Source: Phlebotomus papatasi | Taxonomy: Eukaryota; Arthropoda; Insecta; Diptera; Psychodidae | DNA length: 64,000 bases | Direction: 5' to 3' | Assembly: GCF_024763615.1 (NCBI RefSeq) | Contig: NC_077222.1 | Location: forward strand, 27,776,001-27,840,000 | Shown here: positions 21,496-32,467 of the stretch, piece after piece | How the letters are laid out: every line of letters starts with the position of its first letter | Position numbering within the stretch: position 1 is the stretch's first letter | Notes under the pieces: generated by a model | What the model saw: only the letters and a program-made list of their open reading frames with translations | Told to the model about the DNA's origin: nothing | The model's database searches: none | Position numbers and translations under genes: made by a program

Positions 21496-21591
21496 CTTCT
21501 TCCAAGTAAGTATTTTGTGTACTACTTAAATTTGAAGTGTGGCTGTCTTTTCTGGGACGTCCACGACCTCGTTTCATGCCCCACAATTTAA
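21496..21591 (-). CDS. Taf1: TAF1 cassette exon encoding a second AT hook
   Basis: 96 nt between a TTTATTTTTATAG acceptor and a strong GTGAGC donor, open in the incoming phase and phase 1 at both ends. It can therefore be included or skipped without changing frame. Translation after the split codon is KLWGMKRGRGRPRKDSHTSN followed by LSSTQNTYLEE. KRGRGRPRK is an AT hook identical to the one in the preceding exon. Such hooks bind the minor groove of AT-rich DNA. From memory, Drosophila TAF1 has alternatively spliced isoforms with one or two AT hooks, with splicing tied to DNA-damage signalling; this exon fits that scheme. Whether it is spliced in here needs RNA evidence. Confidence 0.82.
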
Positions 21592-21845
21592 CTATAAAAA
21601 TAAACCATTTGCCGTATTTTTTTTTCTTCTTCTCCAAATTAAAAAGAAGACATCATTTTTTTGGCCATTGTCAATTTTACACAGAGAAAAAATTAAAAGA
21701 AGAAAAAATCATGCATTTTTAAAAGGTGAAAAAGATGGAAAAAGACATGACAGAAAAAGAAAATCTTGTTTGAGACTAATCACCAGACCTTTGGGAGGGA
21801 GATCCTGGAGGAGAGAATTTATTTGTGGTAGGATGGTACACTTAC
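21592..21845 (-). other. Taf1: TAF1 intron 4 (exon 4 to cassette exon)
   Basis: 254 nt. The main open frame of exon 4 continues by chance into it. No feature beyond donor GTAAGT and the cassette acceptor. Confidence 0.8.
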
Positions 21846-24622
21846 CGTCTTCGAGGGTATCCCTGGCTTTTCTTGGTCTTCCTCGGCCTCGTTTGACTTC
21901 GGGCAGCGCTGGGATGATTTGTGGTCCGTGTGAACGGGATGACTGTGGATCATTGGAGGCAGCTGATTGTGGCCTTTCGCTGGGATCCATGTCGACATAT
22001 TCCTCAGCTGAGCTATTCCCTCTGGTTTCTTGTTCATCATCCGCCCAAGATGCATCTAGTTCGGCTTCATTGCGTGCCCTCTCTTGCACCTGAGCTATGT
22101 TCCTCTCCAGATGACCACAGTGCTCTCCAAATTCATCCAGAGCACTTCGGGCACAGTCGAGAATTAGCTTGGCCTGCTTTGTGAAATTCGACTCACTGCC
22201 ATTGTATTGTTCGCAATTTTTAGCTATCAGTTCAATATCTTGCAGAAATTCCTCCCTGGAATGGTATTTATGGGCTGTGATTTTTTTGGTGATTGTCTCA
22301 AGGTCCATTGGCTTCCTGATCACTGTATAGTAATCCTTGACTTGCTTCTTATTGACGGGTTTGAGGAATGGCCAAGCCTCTTGCATCACTTTCAATTTAT
22401 TTGTCATTAGCTTTTCAAAAATGAACGACAAGGCTACTTGATCGTCATCATCGAGAAGGGGATTGATAGCTTTTTCCAGACGCATCAGACGTTCCTCTTT
22501 TTCTGCCAGACGATCAACACACTTTTGCAGCATCCGCTGAGCCGCAATGGTCAGAAGATTCTTCGGTCCATTGTAAACTGTTGAATTTTCCACAATTTGA
22601 TTGACATCCCCGAGGAAATCCTCTCGACTCTGATACCTCTTCTGCCTCAAATTCTCCCGGATTGTCTGCAAGTCCATCGGTCTCTGGACAATCCTATAGT
22701 AGTCCGGCACGAGTTTAGCATTGACAGGGAACATAAAAGGCTGCACATCGGGAAGATCTCGCATATCATTGAGGATTTGTTCGAGAATTGACGAGAGGAC
22801 GACAACTGGATCAGTTCGACGACGATTGGCTGTTTTATTGTGCCTCTGCAGGTAGTCACAGTGCAGATCCAGTCCAGCACGTCTCTTCCTCCTGCCCACT
22901 GCATCCTTGGGCACCTTCAGCAACAACGTTCGCCTCTTGACATCTTCATGACGTTTGAGCAACTTCCCACTCAATTTCACCTTTGTCCCATCAACATTCA
23001 CCAAATCCTCATCATCTGCATTCAATTCCTTCTCAATCTCCTCCTCCTGCTCCTCCGTCATGGCCACCGTGAGCGATGGAGTCGGTCCAGGTGTCCCTGT
23101 GTACAATGGACATGCCTTATTTGTCCTCATGTGCCCAACTTGTCCACAGGCTCCGCATTTCAACTTCAAATCCGTCTTGAACTTTGTCTTTCGCCTCAAC
23201 GGACTCGTATCCTTGACAGCCGGAACTGTTGGAGTGTGACTTGGTGTTGGTCCTGAACTGTGTGAACTAGCACTGCCCCTATCGCCCAAACTAATTGGAT
23301 TTCCCGGAGCTGCGTGCATATGACTCATCATACCAACTTTCTCCTGATTCCTCTTAATCCTCCTCAATTGTTCCTGTATCCTCCTCTTTTCCCTCTTCAT
23401 CTCCTCCTTCTGAGCCTCATCCAACGTTGCAAAACTCTTAATAAATGCCTCATCCTTGGTATTCCTAATCTTCGTGTAAGCATCAATTACCGGTTGCCGC
23501 CGAACAATTTCAACTCTTGTGAATTCCTTCCCTTCGGCATTCTTAAAAGTCCTGGTAATCTTCAGTATCCTCCCCGGTTGAGGATTATTCAAATTCCCAC
23601 CTTGTTCTTCCTCCTTCTTCCCCTTAGCCCCCTTTGGCGTCCCTCCCTCCCTCTCCTCCATTATCTTCTTCAGCAATTCCTGCCTTTCCTGCTCCTCCCT
23701 CTCCAACGACAATTGCGTAGAAGTCTTCTTATTGGCCAACATATTCTCCAAATTCTTCCCCAATTCCTCCAAATCTGACTCCTCCGACGCCGTTGATTCT
23801 CCCTCATCCGTCGACAGAACCTCCCCACTGGACAACACCCGATTCTGCAGATCAAATATCCTCTGACACTCCTCCTTGTACCTCTCTTGATGTTCAGCTA
23901 TTGAAAAACGATTTCCACGCGAAAATTTATCCATTCCCTCCTCCCCAGCCTTTGCCTTCTCCGTCGACAGTGTCCGGACAACATCAATCACCTCCCATCG
24001 AGACAATTTCTTAATCTCCTCCTCCGGCACCTGAAACTTCCTCAACAAAGCCTTAGCATTATTCAGCGACAGCCTCCTGAGATCTGCATCAGTTCCCGTT
24101 ACTGTTCTCTTTGGCTGACTCTCTTGCTCTTCCTTGGTCTGCGTCGGCTTATTAGGTACCCGTACGTAAGAAAAACCCTCTCCACATCCCGTCGGATCAG
24201 CTGGTCCAGTCAATTGCAACAGACACTTCCCCCTGATAGCCTGAATATAAGCTCGTGTTGTATTCCAAGGAGCCACTTTAACTTCATCATCCATCTTCAA
24301 TTGCATCTCTTCATCATCATCTTCCTGCTGGGCAAAAATAAATTTCTCCCCATATCCAGCATCTTTGAGCCTCTGTTCGGCTGCAATCATGCTAAAGTAG
24401 GCACAACACTGCTCTGGGGATACCATCGAACGGATTTCCTCTTCACTTGGCAACCGGAATTCCGGCTTGATCACCCACCAATTGGAATCCATGCCTGTTC
24501 TCTTAAAATCCGCACACTGCTTCAATCTCTTCCGAATGCTACTCTCACTGTGAGCTGGGAAAGCTTTTTTGATATCATCCATTCGGATCCTCCGAGGATT
24601 ATCCGAACTCTTCCAGAACAAC
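21846..24622 (-). CDS. Taf1: TAF1 exon 4 (winged helix, zinc knuckle, double bromodomain, AT hook)
   Basis: 2,777 nt, almost half the protein (about residues 850-1774). It starts LFWKSSDNPRRIRMDDIKKA, the conserved end of the DUF3591/winged-helix core, with WNTTRAYIQAIRGKCLLQLT following. A CCHC zinc knuckle is at ~1338-1353 (CGACGQVGHMRTNKAC). Bromodomain 1 is at ~1452-1538 and bromodomain 2 at ~1574-1671. Each has the acetyl-lysine-binding asparagine in a YNG motif (about N1533 and N1656) and the PMDL turn. The exon ends with AT hook KRGRGRPRK (~1759-1767) and LED, then donor GTAAGT in phase 1. A long antisense frame here is a shadow of this exon. Confidence 0.97.
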
Positions 24623-24651
24623 CTGAAACAGTTTGCATTAAAATGCTTTGT

Positions 24652-24892
24652 AAAGCCTGAACGGCACTAAATCCCCTTTAGGTCACCAGGATTTTTTCTG
24701 GCGTTAAAGGTGTTCGGATTGCATCCAGTGAGCTTCACTGCACTTGATTTCACGGGCATGGGTCTGACAACCTCATCCCGTACAAGAAAAAATAATAACG
24801 CATGTCTAGAAATCCCCTTGCGGAAAGGCCTAGTTCCTTCATGGAATGTTGTGCCAGTATTATTATTATTATTATTAAAGCCTGATCGGCTA
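24652..24892 (+). mobile_element. Retroposon with (ATT)n tail beside the TAF1 exon 4 acceptor
   Basis: About 210 bp between near-identical 13-15-bp direct repeats (AAAGCCTGAACGGC at 24653 and AAAGCCTGATCGGC at 24879). It ends in ATGTTGTGCCAG plus (TATTAT)n, the typical 3' end of I/R1-clade-like LINEs or their SINE partners. It is inserted ~30 nt upstream of the exon 4 acceptor, just beyond where the branch site must be. Confidence 0.7.
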
Positions 24893-25081
24893 AAGACAAA
24901 ATCTCGAATATGGGTCAAAATCTTTTTAAATCCTAAATCCTTTTAAACCGAAAACGCTAAAATGGTGATGATGTTGATAACTTCTTTATTTTCTCTTTTA
25001 ATTTATTTTGCTGCTCGAACTCAAAGAGAGAGCATTTATACGTAGGGCGTTTCAACTAGGAAAATTTTTTTGGCACTAATC

Positions 25082-25299
25082 TCAGGGTGTTCTACATGAT
25101 GAGATAAGAAAGTTTTTCTTCGACGACCATATGATCAGACGCTGTTTAGAGGTGGCTAAACGACCCTCTCTGTAGTGTAAAATTCGGTAAAATGAGAAAT
25201 TTGTTCTACAGAGAGGGTCGTTAAGCCACCTCTAAACAGCGTCTAATCATATGGTCGTAGAAGAAAAACTTTCTTGTCTCATCAAATACAGCACCCTCA
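25082..25299. repeat. Long hairpin (about 94-bp arms, ~30-nt loop)
   Basis: Arms 25082-25175 and 25204-25299 are about 90% complementary, centred on GACCCTCTCTGTAG and CTACAGAGAGGGTC. Either transcript strand would fold into an almost continuous duplex. Confidence 0.85.
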
Positions 25300-25576
25300 G
25301 AATCCTAGCAAAACTTCGATCTGCAATTCTGCACTTTTGAAATTTTAACGTTTCTTGTCATTCAATCGGATACTTCGTGTGGCTTCGGGATAGTCGTGCG
25401 ACTTCGTGAGCATCGCGAATTTCTTTCGTGTTTTCTAACCATTTCCTTCCCCTTCGTATTTTCTATTATGGCTGATTTAATAATATTGTATTATAACATT
25501 ATAATAATATTGTAAAAAAAGAGAGTATTCACGTAAAATTGTTGAATAAAAATTGAATTTTAAATAATTTGAAATA

Positions 25577-26644
25577 GGGGAAATGCTTCTAATTTTGTCC
25601 AGTTTCTTATTTTGGACACTTTGAGGATAACATTGGACACTAAAAATAAATTGATTAAAATGATGGATTTTTATTCCAATATTTGATGAATAATGAATTC
25701 TATCTAAATATTTGTTCTTTTTGGAATATTTTAACACTAAATACGTTAAAATTTGAATATGATTTGAGTTGAAATTGCTTTGTTGAAAATTCAGTGTGAG
25801 CAATTGCTTACGAGAAATATGACAGAACTTCGTGGCTTACTTCAGTCTTATTTAGTTTTGGTGAAGTACTAACAAAGTTTGTTCGCTGTTTTTGAGTGAT
25901 ATTATTGAATATTCATTGAATATTGTGTTGATTCACGTTACTGATGATTTGTACATTTGACCTGAAGTGAGATTTGCCTTGTGAATTATATTTTTCGTGT
26001 GAAAAATGGGAAATTTTTTAAGACATTCACCAGTGAGGTGATGATTCTTATTTTGGACAGGTGTTTTTCTCACGAAATTTCGTGAAGTTTTAGCTTTTGT
26101 GATGGCTAGGTTGGACAAATGCCTGGAGAAATGAAGGAGCATCATCTCTACGAAAGAGATGCAGTGAGAAATGCCTTGAAAGGCTCCCGGAAAGGTCAGG
26201 GAATGAGCGAATCCGCACGTACTTGGAGTACCGAAGTCAACTCACTTTAATGAATGATATGGAAAGTTTCTGGGCTTCTTGTGACATTCCACGTTTCCCT
26301 TACATGACCAGGAAGAGGACTTGGTAAAATTGGTTCATAAAATGAAGAACAATGGGCATCCTGTTGAGGCGGATTATCTGTCCAAATTTACAGACAAGTT
26401 GTAAAAATTAATAACCAAGTTGTCCAAAATAAGAGTCAAATTCACCTCTACATATCAATTCATTTTTAAACGTATTAAAACTAATTTTAGTAAAAATGAG
26501 ATGATAAATAGCTTGCCAAGTTTCTAAACAATCCTTCTGAAAAGAGAGTAACAAGAAAAGTCAATTAGTATTGAAAATATGGCACTTCAAACTTAGGATA
26601 TCGATGCTAATATGCAGACTGTCCAAAATAATAAGCACTTCCCC
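25577..26644 (+). mobile_element. TIR element GGGGAAATGCTTCTAAT with HTH relic (copy 1)
   Basis: 1,068 bp flanked by TA; the right end in reverse complement is GGGGAAGTGCTTATTATT. An open stretch from ATG 26119 reads MPGEMKEHHLYERDAV, then ALKGSRKGQGMSESARTW, like a pipsqueak-type HTH. A second copy in the opposite orientation at 51813-52861 keeps the same frame open. Confidence 0.8.
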
Positions 26645-26964
26645 TACATATTTTTATGTAGTTAAAATAATGTTTAGAAACATTAGAAAGGGTAGAAGAA
26701 ATGTAGAAATCATCTAAATACTCTAAAGAAATTCTGCCGATAATTTTAAAATTTTCTATAGAAATTCTGCAGAATTTTCATACAACGATCGGATCCACCT
26801 TAGAACAAAATTCTGCAGAAATTCTGCTGATTTTTCGGCAGTTAGTAATTCAAATCTGACGAATGTCTGCAGAATTCTGCAGAATTTGCCGGGTGGGATA
26901 CTGCCAAAAAAAATTTTTCCTAGTTGAAACGCCCTATTATACAGTTGACTTTTTTTTTAACTTG

Positions 26965-27190
26965 TCAACGTCTTAGAGCTTAAACGGTAAGAGATATCAA
27001 CATCCGGTCTTCTATGGCTCTAGACTTTTTTTAAATTTTTCGCCCCGCCCCCTCAATCCTCCCAAAACCATATTTTTTTGGTTTTTTTTTCGAAAATAGC
27101 TCCTACGATTTCTTTTATTTTTGGATGTTATGGAGGTGGTCCAGGCGACCATTTCGTTCAAACATACCTATGACCTAAAAAAAATCGCCA
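26965..27190 (+). repeat. Dispersed repeat family A, diverged partial copy
   Basis: Order of blocks resembles family A: AGCTTAAACGGTAAGAGATA, then CTCCC AAAACCATATTTTTTTGG-like, then a GGTCCAGGCGACCATTTCG block. Confidence 0.45.
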
Positions 27191-27315
27191 TCTTGAATTT
27201 TCGAAAGTCAAAGTTTAATAACTGGTCTTGAAATCAGTATAATGAATCGGTTGACTATCCGTGAGTGACTTATTTTTCTCGTGTTTACATTTTTTGTTTG
27301 TTCATATGCTTATAA

Positions 27316-27460
27316 TGCCCAACGCACAATAACTTTTGTTTTGTAAATATGTTTTTGAAATTTCGATGAGAGTGAATGAAATGTAGATCTAGTCATCTCG
27401 CTCTCCCTCAAAGGAAGTTTTGAAAACATGTTTACAAACAAAAGTTATTGTGCGCTGGTC
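27316..27460. mobile_element. Palindromic MITE, tandem copy 1
   Basis: Starts CCCAACGCACAATAACTTTT and ends AAAAGTTATTGTGCGCTGG. Nearly all of the ~145 bp pairs with itself. Confidence 0.8.
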
Positions 27461-27465
27461 ATTAT

Positions 27466-27612
27466 GCCCAACGCACAATAACTTTTGTTTGTAAACATGT
27501 TTTCAAAATTTCCCATGAGAATGAGCGAGATGACTAGATCTAGATCTCACTCACTCTCATTGAAATGTCAAAAACATGTTTACTAAACAAAAGTAATTGT
27601 GCGTTGGACATA
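27466..27612. mobile_element. Palindromic MITE, tandem copy 2
   Basis: Directly follows copy 1 in the same orientation, with the same ends (CCCAACGCACAATAACTTTT and the reverse complement ending in GTGCGTTGG). Confidence 0.8.
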
Positions 27613-27700
27613 ACTCATGCCAGAACATTCTAAAATAATCCTATATTTACCAATTTTTGATTTTAAAATGCTTTTGTGATTTATAAATCAAATTTGATAT

Positions 27701-27845
27701 CTACACGGTAAAAACTTTTGGACACTGACCAAAATATTGGAACAAGTTTTCCTTGGAACAAATTTTTTTGGAATCAATTTGTATCAAGAGAAGATATTTG
27801 TTTGTTCCAAAAAATTTCTTTATAGTTTTGATATGAAATATCAAG
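27701..27845 (+). repeat. Partial copy of the CTACACGGTAAAAAC element
   Basis: Near-identical to the left 140 bp of the TIR element at 47433-49379 (CACGGTAAAAACTTTTGGAC, TTGGAACAA repeats), with no matching right end. Confidence 0.75.
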
Positions 27846-29040
27846 CTTTAAAATAGCGTAAAACATGTCATATTGATTAAACTGTTAAAAGCCTTTTTTG
27901 CAATAATTTTTAGTTTTTATGCGACGATGACCCAAGGTCTCTTCCGAATGTCATTTTGAGACAAAAGCATCAGAACATATCCAGACTAAACAGCAAGCAT
28001 CATTTTACAATCAAATTTCGGTGGAAAAGTTCTTTTTTCCACTGAAAAGCTCTTTTGGCCTCTAACAACTGAAGGTTTTTGACCCTTGGGGTACATTAAG
28101 AAGCATTTATGGTGGATATATTGACAAATTTGACAATTATCTGATAGAACCTAGTCATTTTTCTTAGTTCCTAAGATCCATCCCCACCAAGACTTTAATG
28201 TTTCCCTTACTTTTGTTCGTCAAACATTTTGCCTACGATATTTCGGTAAAAATTTATGTAAAACTTTAGAAAATGGAACTTAATTAATTTACTAATTATA
28301 GTTAAAAATGAAATTATTAAAAGATATTAACCTAAATTTGGTCAAAAATAAATACCCTAGCGCTCAATTTATTGAGTGGAATTATACTTATTTCCAGCTT
28401 TAAAAAACAAAATTCTATTATATTTCGAAAAATACTTAGAATATAAAATCAAAATGTTGATTTTTATGTTGGTATGAAAGGACGTTATGGTCTACGTATG
28501 AATTTTTTCGACATTTCTTTTTTTTTGTTGAGTTTCTTTAAGGATTAATCGGTGGAATTATACTTATTTCCACCACTGTAGTAAACCAGAAGACACAATA
28601 GGCTGATAATTTTTAAATGTTGATCCCTTACTAAATCTGGGTTAGGAAAGTTCGAACGGTTGTTTTTCTTTTAGTTCATTAAAAAATGATAAATACTCAA
28701 TAGTTTTAATTAATACTGTAACAGGCTGAGTAAAGTTATTATTTTTTTTTTTCAAAAATTAGAAAAAACTGATAGCAGCGCACCTAGCGGTAGTTTTATG
28801 AATTTACGATGTTTCAAAAGGATGAAGGATTTCGCGACGTATTTCTACAGTTCATTTTTGAATATTCAGATGATACAAAGATGATTTTAATGATTACCCA
28901 ATTTTTCAATCAAAGAGTTACGAAGAAACACTTTGGCAAAGTTTGAGCCCGATTCGAGAACACAAAGTATCTCTAGGGTCAGAGTAGGCGCGATTTTAAA
29001 AGATTCCAAGGTAAAATTCAGATATTTCATCTTGACTCAC

Positions 29041-30162
29041 CTGTAAATGAAGACCTGGAGGAAATCCCTGACGAAGTTATTGGCTCTTTTGCTGTTGGGC
29101 CCAAAAACCTCATACAACGGACATTGCTGCCCCGCCGTAAATAGAGCATCAACTTCCCGGATGAAATAGGTATTTCTCGTTCGAATGAGCAGGAAGTCGC
29201 TTGGGGCGACATTGTGGGGATAAATAGGAGCTCGATACATGTTATTCTCCACCGCCTGGATGCAGTGTCCAGGCGCCAGGATGCCCAAAAATGGACTCGT
29301 GTGCGCATAAGCAATTTCTCCGTACTTGTACTCTGGCGGTCCTTGATCCTTAGCCGCCTTCCTCTTGTAGTAGTTCTTGATCTTTGAACACATTCCCACT
29401 TGATTCATCAACGGAGGATGTTCCTCGCAGAATTCCACCAGAATCAATTCCCCATCGCGTCCAGTGAGATCCTCAGGATTGCGCATGAAAAAAACATCTC
29501 CACCACCCGAAGCAATTCTCTCCAATTCCCTCTGCTTTGCCTTCTTCCGGATATTCTTCAGTAGCGGCAGCACAGGATGCGGATTCGGAGCTGCCAAAGG
29601 TCCATGTGAGTACTTCTTCATCGGTGGCCTATGGAACATCCTCAGCTTCAGTGGACCCATGTGAGTGGGAATGAAAGGAGCCCTGAGTTCCACAACGGGC
29701 GTCGAATGCTGAATGAGATTCCCACCGCCAACCTTCAGGCGTAGCGTCGTCTCCGACGATTTGGCCATGTAGAAGACATCATTGGAGATATTGAAGGGAT
29801 CTCGATCGGGAGACTTTGGCGGTGGAGGCGGAGTATCTTCCTGCAAGACATTGATCACACCAGCTTTGCCCAGCAGAATCTTGGACTTCTTCACATGAGG
29901 ATGAGGTATTTTGACTTTTGGAGGAGGCCCAGTATTCTTCTGCACCTTTGACGGATCGATGTCATCGGGAATCCCAAGAATGATATTCTCATCATTGGGA
30001 TCCAGCGTAAGAACTTTGGGCTTTGGAACTTTGTCCATACACTCAGCATCCCAAATTACTTCGTCCTCCCACTTGCTGTACACTAACTCTTCATTCTCCA
30101 CCGGAAAAATACTGTACCACGTATCATCGGCCTCTTCGGGCTTTTGCAGCATCAGGGATATC
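29041..30162 (-). CDS. Taf1: TAF1 exon 3 (DUF3591 / HAT-region core)
   Basis: 1,122 nt, phase 2 at both ends. Begins M-ISLMLQKPEEADDTWYSI and ends RANNFVRDFLQVFIY-R. It carries most of the TAF1 central core that packs with TAF7 and was described as the acetyltransferase region: DEVIWDAECMDKVPKPKVL, RAPFIPTHMGPLKLRMFHRP, ELILVEFCEEHPPLMNQVGM, NYYKRK and RAPIYPHNVAPSDFLLIRTR. The acceptor AAATTTACAG and donor GTGAGT are both canonical. Confidence 0.97.
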
Positions 30163-30243
30163 CTGTAAATTTTTATTTTAAAATCTAAGGTCAAATCTTT
30201 GCCTAACCAAGGTCAAATTTACATACGTAAATGGGCAAAAATA

Positions 30244-31471
30244 TTGGATGATTGCATAAGTTCGTGGGACTTTTTCACGCAGGTCGTTTAGAGTATCTTA
30301 CATCCCTCTGATGCCAAGTATCCTTCAAATAAGTCAATATGTCCTTTGGAGGCCCTTACCGAAATGTGGAACAAAATGTTACATTTGCAGCATTTAATGT
30401 TAGGTGAATTTTAGAAAGGTTTTATTTAAGTGATAAATTTCCACGGAAAAGCATTTTGGGCGATTATTTAGATCAAGTTCTTGCTCTTAGAATGATTAAA
30501 AGGTGTCTTCGAAAATTTCGAAATAAGGATTTATCCTTTGAAACATCAACTCCATTTTAAACGGCTTCTAACATTAATGGCAATATTGGGAGCTAGCGGA
30601 TGAAAATTTGTGAATAACAATTGAACAGATTGTTAAGATGTTGGAAAATAATAATTCGATCGTATTTCGCTATTTCGAAAAGCCTTGATACATTTAATTT
30701 AAAGTTTAAAAACTCAATAGATGAGTGTCACAATTTTTGACTGAAAGGAATACGGGAAACCGTATAATTCTAGGGAATGTAACCATTTCTCTCCTGATAT
30801 GTTGCGATGAAGAAACTTTTCTGGTTTGATTGGTGATAGGTGATGAGAAACGGATCTAATACAATAACGTACAGTGGAAAAGGCCCACGGAAAAACAAAA
30901 AAAGCTTGCCGTAAAAGCAGATTTTCAAAGACTTGCTGTAAATATGATAGGATTTCAGGGAAATTAATCACTTTGAGTTACTCCAACGCGATGAAACAAT
31001 CATTAAGCATAAGCACCGTGGCTATTTCATTAGATTCAATGCGCCTATAGAAACTTTCGATTTCGGCCAAAAGAAAGGGCATATTTTTCCAAAATAACAA
31101 CACTAAATCATGCATCGAATAGCAGACGCTGCCAAAATTACAGGAGTTACAATAGGAAATTCTCCGGAACCAAGAATATTCTTCAGATATTGACCCTCCA
31201 GATTATCATTTGCTTCAATCTCTACCTACAGAATAGTTTGATGCCAAAAAAAGGACTCCTTGGAAGCTGTCTAAAACGACCTTGTGAACTTTCTTCAAGA
31301 AAAAAACAGCTTCTTTCTTAAAAAATTAGATTGATAAGGTTATATATCTTTTAAGGACAAGTGTCAAGATCAGTGGAGACTATATCCCTGATTATACAAA
31401 TAATATTTCTAAAAGAAAATATCTGTTAAAATTTACATTTGGGAGTCCTACGAACTTATGCAATCATCCAA
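30244..31471 (+). pseudogene. Decayed mariner-like element
   Basis: 1,228 bp flanked by TA, with ~28-bp terminal inverted repeats starting TTGGATGATTGCATAAGTTC. Size and ends fit Tc1/mariner. Broken frames on the plus strand still show the mariner transposase landmarks: GDEKR at 30839-30853 followed by YNNVQWKRP, FQNNN at ~31087 where the family has FxDN, and PPDYHLLQSL at ~31195-31224. The spacing of the last two is about that of a DD34D catalytic triad, with the second Asp replaced by Asn. Multiple stops make it inactive. Confidence 0.75.
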
Positions 31472-31499
31472 TATTAATCAGCTAGTTTCTTCTCTCTCT

Positions 31500-31652
31500 A
31501 CATAACAGAAGAAAGTGTTTCGGATAAATGGGCACTTTCTCCTAGTTTTTAAAATCTAGGTACGATGAATGAGAATTTACTGAGAAACATAGGAAAAATT
31601 TAGTCATTTTAAAGCTTAGGATCGTACGAATCATGGACACTTTCCCCTACTT
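31500..31652. repeat. GGGGAAAGTGC-family MITE fragment
   Basis: Shares AATTTAGTCATT and GGACACTTTCCCCTA with the MITE at 14623-14859. The left end is degraded (GGGCACTTTCTCCTA inside). Confidence 0.6.
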
Positions 31653-31849
31653 TCGCATCATTTACCTATATTATTGATATTATCAAAGTCGGTTCAATTC
31701 ATGAGAAAAAGGGTAGTGTTCACCAGTTCAAGGATTTCTCAGTTTTTTTTCCCACAGACCAATTTATACACTCAAAACGCTCAAAACATCACCCAAACTC
31801 GCTTTGGAGTAGTGTTATTGGATTTGCGATAAAAAAATACATTCAGAAT

Positions 31850-31985
31850 TGTCAGGAATTCCAAGACCTTTCCAACGAATCGAAACATGTCCCGATTCGG
31901 TTGAGAAATATGCTTGCAAGAGCCTTTTTAACCTTTGACCTTGAAAAACCCCTATTAGGTACGAGTCAATGATATTTTCGTGGCT
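31850..31985 (-). repeat. Dispersed repeat family A, partial inverted copy
   Basis: Reverse-complement blocks CCAAGACCTTTCCAACGAAT and ACCTTTGACCTTGAAAAACC match family A. Confidence 0.6.
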
Positions 31986-32467
31986 TCTACACACTAGTAG
32001 AAATTTCTTGAAAAAATGCCTTTTTAAAGAAAATTTCCCCTATCCTTGTAGGCAGAAACGTCAGAATTTTTTAAAAATAGGCAATTTTTGATGAAAATTG
32101 CTTCTAGTGTCTAGACACCATAAAAACGAAATGTTCGTTTCCGCTAGATTTCCCTGACAATTCCAATGGAGAAAAGTGGTCTATGGTGCGACCACTAATG
32201 AGACCTACATCATTAGATAGGCATTTGCAAAGGTAATAACTTTTGTCCGGGAGCAAAGTTCTAAACCATAACTTAACAAGTTAACACAGTTAACTTAAAG
32301 TTTCAAAATTAAATAAATTAAATAAATTTTATTATTTTGGCTCAAAAGTATCCCATTCGGGGCACATTTTTATGAAAAACAAAGTTGAACTGAAAATATT
32401 GTCTCCTGAAAAATCGTCAAAAGGAAGTTACGACAAATGCTGATTTAACTGACAAAATCTTTTTTTT

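Larger units (their letters stand above)
25045..26934. mobile_element. TIR element GGGCGTTTCAACTAGG with nested insertions
   Basis: Flanked by TA. The left end GGGCGTTTCAACTAGGAAAA recurs in reverse complement at the right end. Inside are a ~94-bp-arm hairpin (25082-25299), a complete nested element (25577-26644), and a cluster of AATTCTGCAGAATT palindromes (26740-26890). Confidence 0.8.
24623..29040 (-). other. Taf1: TAF1 intron 3
   Basis: 4.4 kb. Holds the retroposon above, a 1.9-kb TIR element with a nested 1.07-kb element (25045-26934), a partial family-A copy (26965-27190), two palindromic MITEs in tandem (27316-27612), and a 145-bp copy of a longer TIR element's left end (27701-27845). 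A direct repeat of GTGGAATTATACTTATTTCC occurs at 28376 and 28552. No exon seen. Confidence 0.8.

Noticed and set aside
21539..22184. Plus-strand frames across the end of TAF1 exon 4
   Set aside because: Antisense shadows of TAF1 coding sequence and its intron read-through.
22597..24660. Several long plus-strand frames (up to 178 codons)
   Set aside because: Antisense shadows of TAF1 exon 4, whose minus-strand translation is unmistakable.
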